Source of the DNA: Burkholderiales bacterium RIFCSPLOWO2_12_FULL_65_40
GTDB lineage: Bacteria; Pseudomonadota; Gammaproteobacteria; Burkholderiales; Burkholderiaceae_C
Length of the DNA stretch: 64,000 bases
Reading direction: 5' to 3'
Assembly (NCBI GenBank): GCA_001770955.1
Contig: MESL01000051.1
Location: 53,885 to 117,884, forward strand
Shown here one piece after another: positions 25,731 through 34,574 of this stretch. The translations under genes were made by a program, and so were the position numbers. Each line of letters starts with the position of its first letter. Position 1 is the first letter of the stretch. A model generated the notes under the pieces. It was not told the DNA's origin and did not search any database. It was given only the letters and a program-made list of their open reading frames with translations.

Positions 25731-26540
25731 TCAGTCTTTGCGCATTTGTCGGGCATAGGTCTGTTGCAGGACAGCCATGGTGCCCTGCTTGCGCCCATAC
25801 GCCAGGGCGGTGATGCGGTACACCACATTGGGTTTGAGGTTCAAATTCAGCCGATTGTTGGCAGAGGTGCCTGTGACACTCACAATCAAACCGGCGTTTT
25901 TGCTGCTTTCGTCGTAGGGCAAAACTTCGACCCAGTACCAGCCGCCACGGTTGTCCGCACTACGGTCGCCCAGAATGGGATTGGCGGGGGCACTGGTGTC
26001 GCCCAGTGCGGCATTGGTGAATTGGCCGTAGCGTGCGCCGATGTTCGGTTTTGTCATGGCATCGAGCGTGACTTCACCGGGCTTCAGGTTGGGCGGCGCA
26101 GGGGTGGTGGCGTCGGTGTAGTTCCAGAAATCTTGCCGCCCCGTGCGTTTGATGCACAGGCCATCGCGGCATTTGGTGGTTGCCTGGTCCAGCTCGGCCA
26201 TCAGCGGGGTGACTTCCTGGGCGTCCAGCGGAATTCTGTAGACGCCAGCCGCTTTATCGCGGCAGGTGGCTGCGATGCAAGGGCTGCCATCGGGGTACTC
26301 ACCACGGATGTCGAGCTCGGCATCCTGCATCAGAGCCTGGGCGGCTTCAAAGGCGCGTTGGTAGTCGGCGTCGTTGCCCACCACCATTTCGTTGAACAGC
26401 GAGGTGCGCGACGCCCAAAGCGCCAGCAGCATGGACAGCATGACGAACACGATGACGACGAACAAAGCCACGCCGCGCTGGCGCTGGAGCGGGCGCCGGT
26501 GGTGAGTGAGGGACATCCTGAGCATGGTGGGTTTTCTCAT
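25731..26540 (-). CDS. pilX: Type IV pilus minor protein PilX
   Basis: A 269-residue protein. I chose the ATG at 26540; a TTG directly upstream or the later ATGs at 26525 and 26516 are alternatives. A basic N-terminus ends in RQRG, followed by the hydrophobic helix VALFVVIVFVMLSMLLALWA, the PilX N-terminal pattern. The rest is a soluble domain with four Cys, including CIAATC and CRDGLC. It sits between pilW and pilY1. PilX helps form the minor pilin complex that carries PilY1. Confidence 0.85.
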   Translation of the reverse strand: MRKPTMLRMSLTHHRRPLQRQRGVALFVVIVFVMLSMLLALWASRTSLFNEMVVGNDADYQRAFEAAQALMQDAELDIRGEYPDGSPCIAATCRDKAAGVYRIPLDAQEVTPLMAELDQATTKCRDGLCIKRTGRQDFWNYTDATTPAPPNLKPGEVTLDAMTKPNIGARYGQFTNAALGDTSAPANPILGDRSADNRGGWYWVEVLPYDESSKNAGLIVSVTGTSANNRLNLNLKPNVVYRITALAYGRKQGTMAVLQQTYARQMRKD

Positions 26541-26546
26541 CAAGGG

Positions 26547-27443
26547 TTAGAGCACCGAACCCACCAAGCCCTGGCTGCGCAGCTGGAAGGTGTTGCGAAA
26601 TGCGACGTGCATGCGCCTTGTGCGTGGACTTGCCAGGGTTCTCATGTCGGTCAGCGTTCCATTGCAGTCCCGGTAACTGGTGCTGGGGTCGTTGGCCGGA
26701 GGGGTGGCGGGCAATTCAATAAGCTCTGCGCCAAAGAGCACGAGGCACACTTCCACGGCCTGCACCTGGGTCCAGTTGGTCACCCCGTCTGCGTCAACCG
26801 GCGTGATCGTGCTGATGCCCGGTGTGGTGGTGTTGTCCTGCAGCAGGTAGCGCACCTGAAAGCTGGCGACGTTGTTGATGATGGGTTGGACCTGGCCATT
26901 GCCGTTGCAACGAAGTTCTCTGATGGCTGGATCGGCAGAAGGTGCGAATAGCACGAACTCGCTCAGTACCAATGCGTTCGTGCCGTTTCCGCCCAGACAG
27001 TTGCGTTGCAGGGACTGCGCCGAAGAACTGGTGAACACCGGCTCTGTGAAATTGCGGTAGCCCACAGAGAGGGCGTATTCGCCGGCACCAGGTGCATTTT
27101 TTCCACTGAGCGTGTGAGATTTGATAGAAAAGGAGGAGCTGTCGTCGGGGTCGGTGTAGTCCGTCTCGAAGGCTACCGGGGCCATGTAGGGCTCTGGGGT
27201 GCTGGCGGCATCTGGTTGGAGGTTGAGGCGCAGCGATCCCGCCTGGCGCAATTGCAGGCCGATGACGCGAAAAGCGTACGCGGCTTGCTGCTGGATGCCG
27301 CTGGCATCGCTCACCGTGCCCGATACGCCGCGCGAAACCATCAGAGCCCCCAAGGCCACGGCAATGGTGAGCAGGCCGATGGCCAGGCCCACCAGCAACT
27401 CGACGAGCGTGACTCCGCGCTGGGTGCGCGGGTTCATCGCCAT
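26547..27443 (-). CDS. pilW: Type IV pilus minor pilin PilW
   Basis: A 298-residue prepilin. The ATG at 27443 gives MAMNPRTQRG, cut before VTLVELLVGLAIGLLTIAVA with Glu5 in place. An upstream ATG at 27512 in frame would give a much longer leader and is less likely. The C-terminal domain contains the Cys pair NCLGGNG and RELRCNGNG plus later Cys. It lies between pilV and pilX in the standard order. It is a structural minor pilin for assembly. Confidence 0.85.
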   Translation of the reverse strand: MAMNPRTQRGVTLVELLVGLAIGLLTIAVALGALMVSRGVSGTVSDASGIQQQAAYAFRVIGLQLRQAGSLRLNLQPDAASTPEPYMAPVAFETDYTDPDDSSSFSIKSHTLSGKNAPGAGEYALSVGYRNFTEPVFTSSSAQSLQRNCLGGNGTNALVLSEFVLFAPSADPAIRELRCNGNGQVQPIINNVASFQVRYLLQDNTTTPGISTITPVDADGVTNWTQVQAVEVCLVLFGAELIELPATPPANDPSTSYRDCNGTLTDMRTLASPRTRRMHVAFRNTFQLRSQGLVGSVL

Positions 27444-27513
27444 TTTTTTGGTAGATTTCTGGCCTGAAGGGATTGCTGGGTAGGCGCAAGTTGCTATGGT
27501 TGTTAAGAGCATT

Positions 27514-28188
27514 TCAAGACCCTGGGCAATAGAACATGGCTGAGGCAGCGGTACCTGGCGCATAGGGTGCGCAGCGCGACGGAACGGGAATGTATTGCAG
27601 GTGGCAGGTGTGGTCGGCAGGGCATGCGTTCGTATTCACATCGGCTCCACCGCCAGCACTTAACGTTCCATCAGTGGCACGCACTTTGGTTGCGTCAATG
27701 TCGTCCTTGTAGGCTGTGGTGGTTTCACGCTCGTTCTCACGCCAGGCAATCATCACGCCTAACTGCCGCCCTTGACCGGCTGCCAAGGCGCTTTCGGCGG
27801 GGGGCACAAAGATGCTCGCCTTGCCGAGCGGGAGGTTTTCCCGAACAGTTCGTTTCCAGACGGCCAGGTCATAAGCCGCCAGCAGCGTTGGGCTGCAGCC
27901 GGTTGCGCAACTCCCTACGCTCGGTGTGGCTGCGAAGTTGGAGACGTAGGTGTTCAGGTTGGCCAGTGCGCTGGGATTGGTTTTCATCCGTTCGCCCAGG
28001 TCTTCGATCAGTCGGACGGCTTGGGCGCGGCGCACGGAGGTCGATGTGTCTGAAAGGGTGCGCATTTGCACGCCCAGGATGCCCATAATGCCCAAGGCCA
28101 TGACAACGATGGCTACCAGGGATTCGATCAGGCTGATACCTCGCTGGCGCTGAGCTGGAGCGGGGTAGAAAATGTTTAGCCGGTGCAT
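27514..28188 (-). CDS. pilV: Type IV pilus minor pilin PilV
   Basis: A 224-residue prepilin with leader ending RQRG, followed by ISLIESLVAIVVMALGIMG. This is the typical PilV class with Glu5 retained. The head domain has several Cys (GSCATGC; CPADHTC; SRCAPY). Its start overlaps the end of the upstream fimT-like gene by 13 bases, pointing to coupled translation. It belongs to the minor pilin set that primes pilus assembly. Confidence 0.88.
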   Translation of the reverse strand: MHRLNIFYPAPAQRQRGISLIESLVAIVVMALGIMGILGVQMRTLSDTSTSVRRAQAVRLIEDLGERMKTNPSALANLNTYVSNFAATPSVGSCATGCSPTLLAAYDLAVWKRTVRENLPLGKASIFVPPAESALAAGQGRQLGVMIAWRENERETTTAYKDDIDATKVRATDGTLSAGGGADVNTNACPADHTCHLQYIPVPSRCAPYAPGTAASAMFYCPGS

Positions 28189-28751
28189 GGAATGGCCTCA
28201 GGGAGAAGAATGTGAATGCGTCCACCTGAACTCATGCAGACCCCGCGGGCGCCAGGATGGGTGGTGGATTTGTCCAAGGGAACCAGGCTGAAGCCCAGCC
28301 AGGCACCATCAACCAAGCCCCAGCGGTTGAGTTTGATGCTGGTGCCGCCACCGGTGCGTGTCACTTGCACCTTGCCTGGAGTTTCGATGCGCTGCAGTAC
28401 GGGCTCGCTGGCGTTGCAGGTCCCGTTGTTGTTGGTGTCTTGGCAGACGATCCAGCCGCAATCCCAGTCGCGGGTGCCAATGGCGCTGGTGCAGCCGTTG
28501 GTGTTGTTGGGCAGCTTTTGTATGGCCACCCGCCCGCCGCGCTTGATGGCCTCGGATCGCGCAAGGATCAGCGTGGAGCGCATGGATTCCATGGCATCCC
28601 GCACGCGCCAAGTTTCTATCATGAGCGAAAAAGAAGGGCCAGCCAGTGCAGCCAGCACAGCCAAGATGCTTGCAACAACCATCAGCTCGATGGCAGTAAA
28701 ACCACCGGCATGGCGACGGGTTTGCGATGGGGTGACAGTGCTGTGGCGCAT
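28176..28751 (-). CDS. fimT: FimT/GspH-type pseudopilin, second in operon
   Basis: A 191-residue prepilin starting at ATG 28751 (MRHSTVTPSQTRRHAGG). Cleavage after Gly gives FTAIELMVVASILAVLAALAGPSF with Glu5. The segment 'RSTLILARSEAIKRGGRV' is the GspH/FimT family hallmark. The head has Cys in GCTSA, DCGW and VCQD. The upstream gene encodes a second FimT-like protein with a similar first half, so the operon has two. They lie 20 bases apart. Confidence 0.85.
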   Translation of the reverse strand: MRHSTVTPSQTRRHAGGFTAIELMVVASILAVLAALAGPSFSLMIETWRVRDAMESMRSTLILARSEAIKRGGRVAIQKLPNNTNGCTSAIGTRDWDCGWIVCQDTNNNGTCNASEPVLQRIETPGKVQVTRTGGGTSIKLNRWGLVDGAWLGFSLVPLDKSTTHPGARGVCMSSGGRIHILLPEAIPCTG

Positions 28752-28771
28752 GAGGAATCTTCCGCAGAAAT

Positions 28772-29326
28772 TCAGGCCGGGCAGGCGGCCCCGTGTTTCA
28801 CTTGTGCAATGCGTCCACCTATGGTGGTGCAAAGCCGGAGGGCAGCGTTGTCTGTTTGGGTTTTGCCCTCTGGGAATAGCACGAAATCCATCGCATTTGC
28901 CGCACCACCATTGCTCTCGGACAGCATGCCCCAGCGGTCCACGTAAAGTAAGGTTTTGCTGTTGCTCTGGGCGATGGAGGTTTTGTTCGGAGCTGCAGTG
29001 ACTTTGATGTCGGTGGTGACGCCGTTCTGGGTATGGGTAATCTTCCAGCCGGTGTTCCATCCCCCGGTGGCGTCAATGGTGATGCCACCGGCGCGCTTGA
29101 TGGCCTCTGAGCGGGCCAAATACAGGGTGGATGTCAGCGTTTCGGCTGCATCCCGCACGCGCCAGCGTTCAATAAGGGGGGTGAAGCTGGGGCCCGCGAG
29201 TGCGGCCAATATGGCCACGATGGCCACGGTCACCATCAACTCAATGGCGGTGAATCCGTGGCTGGTCCGCGCGAAGCCCCGAATGTGAAGGGCGCCAGCG
29301 ACTCTGAAAGAGGAGGATGCTTGCAT
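28772..29326 (-). CDS. fimT: FimT/GspH-type pseudopilin, first in operon
   Basis: A 184-residue prepilin. The ATG at 29326 gives MQASSSFRVAGALHIRGFAR, then cleavage after SHG before FTAIELMVTVAIVAILAALA. An upstream ATG at 29353 is possible. The family segment 'TLYLARSEAIKRAGG' is present. It is the first gene of the pilin operon and a clear paralogue of the next gene. FimT-type proteins in other bacteria include DNA-binding minor pilins for natural transformation; whether either copy does this is unknown. Confidence 0.8.
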   Translation of the reverse strand: MQASSSFRVAGALHIRGFARTSHGFTAIELMVTVAIVAILAALAGPSFTPLIERWRVRDAAETLTSTLYLARSEAIKRAGGITIDATGGWNTGWKITHTQNGVTTDIKVTAAPNKTSIAQSNSKTLLYVDRWGMLSESNGGAANAMDFVLFPEGKTQTDNAALRLCTTIGGRIAQVKHGAACPA

Positions 29327-29406
29327 ATGAGACCATGCTAGCCCTGCCACCATGGCGCAGCCACCCTGCCCGGACGAATGGCGCCGCGTTGAAGATGAGC
29401 GGCGGT

Positions 29407-29691
29407 TTACCGCGTGTAGCCCAGGCAGGCGCCGGCGTTGTGCATACCTTTGCACTCGCGGTACATGCGCCGATCGCGCTCCGAGCGGCTCTCTTCGGAC
29501 GAGCTGCGCTGGTAGGTGACTTTGGTGACGCCTTTCTTCTTGGCGGATTCGCTGGTGCCGGGTTTGCTGCGTTGGGATTGTTTGGCGTCTGCGTTGCCGG
29601 CGGTGGCCAGCAGGCACAGCGCCAGGCCGATGGTCAGCAGGGCGCCGGTGCGTTGATGGAGGGCGGAGGTGGGTGTGTCATAGGGTGGCAT
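29407..29691 (-). CDS. Small secreted protein, unknown
   Basis: A 94-residue protein starting at ATG 29691 (MPPYDTPTSALHQRTGALLT). A hydrophobic segment (residues about 16-32, ALLTIGLALCLLATAGNADA) ends at a likely signal peptidase site. The mature part is Lys, Ser, Arg and Glu rich and ends with two Cys (YRECKGMHNAGACLGY), possibly a disulfide. It lies 80 bases upstream of the pilin operon on the same strand. A link to pili is not shown. Confidence 0.6.
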   Translation of the reverse strand: MPPYDTPTSALHQRTGALLTIGLALCLLATAGNADAKQSQRSKPGTSESAKKKGVTKVTYQRSSSEESRSERDRRMYRECKGMHNAGACLGYTR

Positions 29692-30019
29692 ACGGGGCTC
29701 GTTGAGGACTTGATGGAGTGGTGTGTTGCTGCATCTCCGCTTTCTCGCCGGTGGTGCGGTGGGCGGCACGCCGGAGCATGCGGCGCCATACTGCCACGCA
29801 GGGCATCGTCGTCAACCACGAAGAATCCCGTAGATGCGGGGGACTGTTTCCACTTTACGGGGGGTGGGTAGGCCGAAAAGCAGGCTCGCGCTATAATCGC
29901 TGGGTTTTGCATGGTGCAAGACGCACGCCAGTGGCCCTTCCAGCTTCTGGCGCAAGTAAAACCTGTGCCTGCGGCCCTTCAAAAGGGTGGCTGCTCGCCG
30001 CATTCAAGGAAAAACCCAA
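29692..30019 (+). promoter_or_regulatory. rpsO promoter and structured leader
   Basis: This 328-base stretch has no gene. A perfect -10 box TATAAT lies at 29892-29897, with no good -35. The roughly 120-base leader that follows holds two hairpins: CGCCAG/CTGGCG (29926-29931 with 29947-29952, inner pairing TGG/CCA) and CCCTT/AAGGG (29975-29979 with 29983-29987). GCGGC at 29971 could also pair with GCCGC at 29997. AAGGA at 30006-30010 is the ribosome-binding site. Ribosomal protein S15 controls its own mRNA in several bacteria, so this may be such a site. Confidence 0.5.
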
Positions 30020-30286
30020 ATGATCGCATCCTCTATCAAGGCCGAAGTTGTCAAGGCCAATGCCCGTGCTGCCAACGATACCGGTAGCCCGGAAGTGCAA
30101 GTGGCGCTGCTCACGGCACGCATCAATGAACTGATGCCCCACTTCAAGACGCACGCCAAGGACCACCACGGTCGCCGCGGCCTGCTGCGCATGGTGAGCC
30201 GCCGTCGCAAGCTGCTGGACTACCTCAAGGCCAAGGACGCCGACCGTTACACCGCGCTGATCGCCAAGCTGGGTCTGCGCAAGTAA
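30020..30286 (+). CDS. rpsO: 30S ribosomal protein S15
   Basis: An 88-residue protein of the small subunit that binds 16S rRNA and nucleates platform assembly. The ATG at 30020 has AAGGA ten bases upstream. Family motifs are clear: [17 protein letters not shown] near residue 20, [16 protein letters not shown] near residue 41 and RKLLDYLK near residue 64. It is followed by a strong terminator and then pnp, the order seen in many bacteria. Confidence 0.97.
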   Translation: MIASSIKAEVVKANARAANDTGSPEVQVALLTARINELMPHFKTHAKDHHGRRGLLRMVSRRRKLLDYLKAKDADRYTALIAKLGLRK

Positions 30287-30298
30287 TTGTCGCCGCAC

Positions 30299-30340
30299 GA
30301 AAAAACGCCTGGGTTAGCGCGCTAGCTCAGGCGTTTTTTA
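30299..30340 (+). terminator. Rho-independent terminator after rpsO
   Basis: The arms AAAAAACGCCTG (30300-30311) and CAGGCGTTTTTT (30328-30339) are perfect complements, and the interior TAGCGCGCTA extends the stem. It carries a T-run on the + strand and an A-run upstream, so it could work in both directions. It separates rpsO from pnp. Confidence 0.92.
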
Positions 30341-30370
30341 CTTTGCTGGTGTGTCATGCAGATCGAAGCT

Positions 30371-30415
30371 GTGTCATTCCACTGAACTCCGCGAGCGGTT
30401 TCACTGGAATGGCAT
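30371..30415 (+). promoter_or_regulatory. pnp leader hairpin (RNase III-type candidate)
   Basis: CATTCCA (30375-30381) pairs with TGGAATG (30405-30411), then TGAA with TTCA, then a three-pair stem (CC/GG closed by a U-G wobble) over a short loop. Two to four more pairs extend outward. The long stem lies about 65 bases before the pnp start. In E. coli such a stem is cut by RNase III and PNPase then represses its own mRNA; the same role here is inference. Confidence 0.55.
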
Positions 30416-30427
30416 CGTTTTCTGAAT

Positions 30428-30476
30428 TGGCCGCTAGCGCTTACTGACAGTGCGCTGTCAGCTATTAAATCAGGAG
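30428..30476 (+). repeat. Dispersed AGCGCT...AGCTATT element (reverse orientation), copy 4, with pnp Shine-Dalgarno
   Basis: GGCCGCTAGCGCTTACTGAC then AGTGCGCTGTCAGCTATT. On the - strand this reads like the elements at 12951 and 17496. It contains a perfect hairpin CTGACAG-TGCG-CTGTCAG (30444-30461). Its flank AAATCAGGAGC provides the Shine-Dalgarno for pnp. The same flank occurs before secG. Confidence 0.6.
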
Positions 30477-30481
30477 CAAAA

Positions 30482-32710
30482 ATGAGCATTTTCAACAAAG
30501 TCACCAAGACCTTCCAGTGGGGCGACAAGACGGTCGTCATGGAAACCGGCGAAATCGCCCGTCAGGCGTCCGGCGCCGTGCTGGTGAACATTGACGACAC
30601 CGTGGTGCTGGCCACCGTGGTGGCCTCCAAGTCGGCCAAGCCCGGTCAGGACTTCTTCCCGCTGACGGTGGACTACATCGAGAAGACCTATGCCGCGGGC
30701 AAGATTCCTGGCAGCTTCTTCAAGCGCGAAGCCAAGCCCAGCGAGCATGAAACGCTGACCAGCCGGCTGATCGACCGTCCGATCCGTCCGCTGTTCCCTG
30801 AGGGTTTCTTCAACGAAGTGCATGTGGTCATTCACACGGTTTCGTTGAACCCTGAAGTGGACGCCGACATCGCTGCGCTGATTGCTTCGAGCGCTGCGCT
30901 GGCGATCTCCGGCATCCCCTTCAGCGGTCCCATTGGTGCGGCCCGCGTGGGTTACATCAACGGTGAATACGTGCTGAATCCCGGCCAGACGGCGCGCAAG
31001 AGCAGCCAGATGGACCTGGTCGTCGCCGGCACCGAAGCGGCCGTGCTGATGGTCGAATCCGAGGCGCAGCAACTGCCCGAAGACGTGATGCTGGGCGCCG
31101 TGGTGTTTGGCCACGAGCAAGGCAAGATCGCCATCAACGCCATCCATGAACTGGTGCGCGACGCCGGCAAGCCCGCCTGGGAATGGCAGGCGCCTGCCAA
31201 GGACGAGCCCCTGATCGCCAAGGTCACGCAACTGGCCGAGGACAAGCTGCGCGCCGCCTACCAGATTCGCAACAAGCAGGCCCGCACGCACGCATGCCGC
31301 GAGGCCTATGCCGTGGTCATGGCCGACCTGAAGGAAGCCGGCGTTGTGTTCGACGCCGTCAAGGTCGAAGGCATGCTGTTCGACATCGAAGCGCGCATCG
31401 TGCGCAGCCAGATTCTGGCGGGCGAGCCCCGCATCGACGGCCGCGATACGCGCACCGTGCGCCCCATCGAAATCCGTGGCAGCGTGCTGCCGCGCGCTCA
31501 CGGCTCTTCGCTGTTCACCCGGGGTGAAACCCAGGCGCTGGTGGTGACCACGCTGGGCACCGAGCGCGATGCACAGCGCATCGACGCACTGGCCGGTGAG
31601 TACGAAGACCGCTTCATGATGCACTACAACATGCCTCCCTTTGCCACTGGCGAAGTGGGTCGCATGGGCAGCACCAAGCGCCGCGAGATCGGTCATGGCC
31701 GTCTGGCCAAGCGCGCGCTGATTGCCGTGCTGCCGACCAAGGAAGAATTCCCGTACACCATGCGCGTGGTGTCGGAAATCACCGAATCCAACGGCTCGTC
31801 GTCGATGGCGTCGGTCTGCGGCGGCTGCCTGTCGCTGATGGATGCCGGCGTGCCCATGAAGGCGCATGTGGCCGGCATCGCCATGGGCCTGATCAAGGAC
31901 GGCAACCGTTTTGCCGTGCTGACCGACATCCTGGGCGATGAAGATCACCTGGGTGACATGGACTTCAAGGTGGCCGGCACGACCAACGGCATCACCGCGC
32001 TGCAGATGGACATCAAGATCCAGGGCATCACCAAGGAAATCATGCAGGTCGCACTGGCCCAGGCCAAGGAAGCGCGCATGCACATCCTGGGCAAGATGCA
32101 GGAAGCCATGGGCGAAGCCAAGACCGAGGTGAGCAACTTCGCGCCCAAGCTCTACACGATGAAGATCAACCCCGAGAAGATCCGCGACGTGATCGGCAAG
32201 GGCGGCGCCGTGATCCGTGCGCTGACCGAAGAGACCGGCTGCCAGATCAATATCGAGGAAGACGGCACCATCACCATCGCCGCCACCGACAACGCCAAGG
32301 CCGACGAGGCCAAGCGCCGCATCGAGCAGATCACGGCCGAAGTGGAAATCGGCAAGGTGTATGAAGGTCCGGTCACGAAGATTCTGGACTTCGGCGCCCT
32401 CATCAACCTGTTGCCCGGCAAGGACGGCCTGCTGCACATCAGCCAGATCGCGCACGAGCGTGTGGAAAAGGTCACTGACTACCTGACCGAAGGCCAGATC
32501 GTCAAGGTCAAGGTACTGGAGACCGACGAAAAGGGCCGCATCAAGCTGTCCATGAAGGCGCTGGCCGAGCGTGCGCCGCATGGCGGCAGCGATCGCCCCG
32601 CACCTGCCGAGCGTCGTGAACCGCGCGAGTCCCGCGAGCCGCGTGAAGCGGGCGAACAGCAGCAGCAGCAGGCCCTGCCGCTGGACCAGCAAGGCCAGCT
32701 CAACGGTTGA
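30482..32710 (+). CDS. pnp: Polyribonucleotide nucleotidyltransferase (PNPase)
   Basis: A 742-residue 3'-5' phosphorolytic exoribonuclease of mRNA turnover. Two RNase PH domains (about residues 1-230 and 310-540) flank a helical linker. A KH domain with the motif [14 protein letters not shown] begins near residue 562, and an S1 domain runs from about 622 to 692. The C-terminal tail is Arg/Glu/Pro rich ([14 protein letters not shown]) and ends in a Gln run. The ATG at 30482 has CAGGAGC six bases upstream. It follows rpsO after a terminator, so it has its own promoter or depends on read-through. Confidence 0.97.
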   Translation: MSIFNKVTKTFQWGDKTVVMETGEIARQASGAVLVNIDDTVVLATVVASKSAKPGQDFFPLTVDYIEKTYAAGKIPGSFFKREAKPSEHETLTSRLIDRPIRPLFPEGFFNEVHVVIHTVSLNPEVDADIAALIASSAALAISGIPFSGPIGAARVGYINGEYVLNPGQTARKSSQMDLVVAGTEAAVLMVESEAQQLPEDVMLGAVVFGHEQGKIAINAIHELVRDAGKPAWEWQAPAKDEPLIAKVTQLAEDKLRAAYQIRNKQARTHACREAYAVVMADLKEAGVVFDAVKVEGMLFDIEARIVRSQILAGEPRIDGRDTRTVRPIEIRGSVLPRAHGSSLFTRGETQALVVTTLGTERDAQRIDALAGEYEDRFMMHYNMPPFATGEVGRMGSTKRREIGHGRLAKRALIAVLPTKEEFPYTMRVVSEITESNGSSSMASVCGGCLSLMDAGVPMKAHVAGIAMGLIKDGNRFAVLTDILGDEDHLGDMDFKVAGTTNGITALQMDIKIQGITKEIMQVALAQAKEARMHILGKMQEAMGEAKTEVSNFAPKLYTMKINPEKIRDVIGKGGAVIRALTEETGCQINIEEDGTITIAATDNAKADEAKRRIEQITAEVEIGKVYEGPVTKILDFGALINLLPGKDGLLHISQIAHERVEKVTDYLTEGQIVKVKVLETDEKGRIKLSMKALAERAPHGGSDRPAPAERREPRESREPREAGEQQQQQALPLDQQGQLNG

Positions 32711-32722
32711 TTTGCTATTGAT

Positions 32723-32762
32723 TTGATAGCTTTTGGCGCTCATCCATAGGGCGCTGGAAGCC
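32723..32762 (+). repeat. Dispersed GATAGCT element, degenerate copy 3
   Basis: TTTGATAGCTTTTGGCGCTC then ATCCATAGGGCGCTGGAAGC. It keeps the GATAGCT start and two GCGCT blocks but pairs less well than copies 1 and 2. It lies between pnp and the oxidoreductase gene. Confidence 0.45.
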
Positions 32763-32797
32763 GAAATCAATTAAATATCTCAGTTTCTTCCCTCATC

Positions 32798-33790
32798 ATG
32801 CGTGCAGTAGAAATCACCTCATTCGGTCCGCCCGATGTGCTGCGTCTGGGCGAGCGTCCCCAGCCTGTCGCCGGTGCCGGCGAGGTGCTGATCCGTGTGA
32901 ACGCCAGCGGTATCAACCGGCCGGACGTGGTGCAGCGCAAGGGCCACTACGCGCCGCCGCCTGGCGCCTCCGACCTGCCCGGTCTGGAGGTGGCCGGGGT
33001 GGTGCAGGGCGGTGATGCCATGGCCATGGAGCGTGCCGGTCTGCGTCTGGGGGACCGCGTTTGCGCGCTGGTGACGGGGGGCGGATATGCCGAATGGTGC
33101 GTGGCACCGGTAGAGCAGTGCCTGCCCGTGCCGCAAGGTCTGACCGATATCGAAGCAGCCTCGCTGCCCGAGACGTTTTTTACCGTCTGGAGCAACGTGT
33201 TCGACCGCGGTCGTCTTCAGCGCGGTGAAACCCTGCTGGTGCAGGGCGGGGGCAGCGGGATTGGTGTCACTGCCATCCAGCTGGGCCGCGCCTTTGGCGC
33301 TACGGTCATCGTCACTGCGGGCAGCGACGAAAAATGCGCGGCCTGCCTCGCGCTGGGCGCGCACCATGCCATCAACTACAACACGCAGGACTTTGTCGCC
33401 GAGGTGCAGCGCATCACGGGAGGCAAGGGTGCCGACGTCGTGCTGGACATGGTGGCGGGCAGCTATGTGGCACGCGAGGTGGAGTGCCTGGCCGAAGATG
33501 GGCGCCTGGTCATCATTGCGGTGCAGGGCGGGCTCAAGAGCGAATTCAATGCGGGGCTGGTGCTGCGCCGGCGCCTGACGATCACGGGTTCCACGCTGCG
33601 CCCTCGGTCTGTGGAATTCAAGGGAAGCATCGCACGGGCATTGCGCGAGCATGTCTGGCCGCTGCTGGCATCGGGCGCAGTGCGCCCGGTGATCCATAGC
33701 ACCTTTGCCGCCGCCGACGCAGCGCAGGCCCACGCGCTGATGGAGTCGAACCAGCATACGGGCAAGATTGTTTTGACGTGGACACCATGA
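32798..33790 (+). CDS. NAD(P)H quinone oxidoreductase, zinc-free MDR family (PIG3-like)
   Basis: A 330-residue cytoplasmic enzyme of the medium-chain dehydrogenase superfamily. The nucleotide-binding motif [14 protein letters not shown] lies near residue 149. The family pattern [20 protein letters not shown] near residue 35 fits PIG3/TP53I3-type quinone oxidoreductases. The zinc ligands of alcohol dehydrogenases are absent. Its stop overlaps the tpiA start (ATGA), so the two are translationally coupled. The natural substrate is not known. Confidence 0.88.
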   Translation: MRAVEITSFGPPDVLRLGERPQPVAGAGEVLIRVNASGINRPDVVQRKGHYAPPPGASDLPGLEVAGVVQGGDAMAMERAGLRLGDRVCALVTGGGYAEWCVAPVEQCLPVPQGLTDIEAASLPETFFTVWSNVFDRGRLQRGETLLVQGGGSGIGVTAIQLGRAFGATVIVTAGSDEKCAACLALGAHHAINYNTQDFVAEVQRITGGKGADVVLDMVAGSYVAREVECLAEDGRLVIIAVQGGLKSEFNAGLVLRRRLTITGSTLRPRSVEFKGSIARALREHVWPLLASGAVRPVIHSTFAAADAAQAHALMESNQHTGKIVLTWTP

Positions 33791-34533
33791 ACAAAAAACT
33801 GATTGCAGGCAACTGGAAAATGAACGGCAGCCTGGCTGCCAACGACGCGCTGGTGCGCGCGCTGGTGGCGGGTCTTGGCGCGCAGCCGACCTGCGACGTG
33901 ACCGTGGCCGTTCCGGCGCCGTATCTGGCGCAGGTGCAGGCCCTGGTGGCGGGTTCGCCGCTGGCCCTGGGCGCGCAGGATGTGTCGCAGCACGAGGTGG
34001 GCGCCTACACGGGTGAAATATCGGCCGCGATGCTGCGTGAATTTGGTGTGCGCTATGTGCTGGTGGGCCATTCTGAACGACGCCAGTACCACGGTGAAAC
34101 CGATGTGCATGTGGCGATGAAGACGCAGCGCGCGCTGGCGGCGGGCATCACGCCCATCGTCTGTGTGGGCGAGACGCTGGCCGAACGCGAAGCAGGCCAG
34201 ACCGAGGCCGTGGTGCGGCGCCAGCTGGCGGCCGTCATCCATCTCAATGGCCACTGCATCAGCGAAGTGGTGGTGGCTTACGAACCTGTCTGGGCCATTG
34301 GTACCGGCAAGACGGCTTCGCCCGAACAGGCGCAGCAGGTGCATGCCGTGCTGCGCGCGCAACTGGCGGCGGCCAGCGCGCGGGCTTCGACCATTCGTCT
34401 GCTGTATGGCGGCAGCATGAACGCCGCCAATGCGGCGCAATTGCTGGCCCAGCCTGACATCGATGGCGGCCTGGTGGGTGGCGCGTCGCTCAAGGCAGCA
34501 GACTTTCAGCAAATTATCGCGGCAGCCCAATAA
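33787..34533 (+). CDS. tpiA: Triose-phosphate isomerase
   Basis: A 248-residue glycolytic enzyme interconverting dihydroxyacetone phosphate and glyceraldehyde 3-phosphate. Catalytic residues are in place: Lys11 (GNWKMN), His95 (VGHSERR) and Glu166 ([12 protein letters not shown]). The phosphate loop LYGGSMN is near residue 208. The ATG at 33787 overlaps the previous stop. secG follows, as in many betaproteobacteria. Confidence 0.97.
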   Translation: MNKKLIAGNWKMNGSLAANDALVRALVAGLGAQPTCDVTVAVPAPYLAQVQALVAGSPLALGAQDVSQHEVGAYTGEISAAMLREFGVRYVLVGHSERRQYHGETDVHVAMKTQRALAAGITPIVCVGETLAEREAGQTEAVVRRQLAAVIHLNGHCISEVVVAYEPVWAIGTGKTASPEQAQQVHAVLRAQLAAASARASTIRLLYGGSMNAANAAQLLAQPDIDGGLVGGASLKAADFQQIIAAAQ

Positions 34534-34538
34534 ATTAG

Positions 34539-34565
34539 GGCGCTGCTAGCTATTTAATCAGGAGT
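34539..34565 (+). repeat. Dispersed element, copy 5, with secG Shine-Dalgarno
   Basis: GCGCTGCTAGCTATTTAATC followed by AGGAG. It matches the right part of the element before pnp (GCGCTGTCAGCTATTAAATC + AGGAG). It supplies the ribosome-binding region for secG between tpiA and secG. Confidence 0.5.
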
Positions 34566-34574
34566 ACTAGAAGA

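Noticed and set aside
28772..29617. Long upstream extension of the first fimT-like gene
   Set aside because: The extension overlaps the small secreted protein gene, is Arg-rich and would put the prepilin leader deep inside the protein.
30470..32770. 766-codon - strand frame opposite pnp
   Set aside because: It is an antisense frame of the conserved PNPase gene, rich in His and Gly, and without family features.
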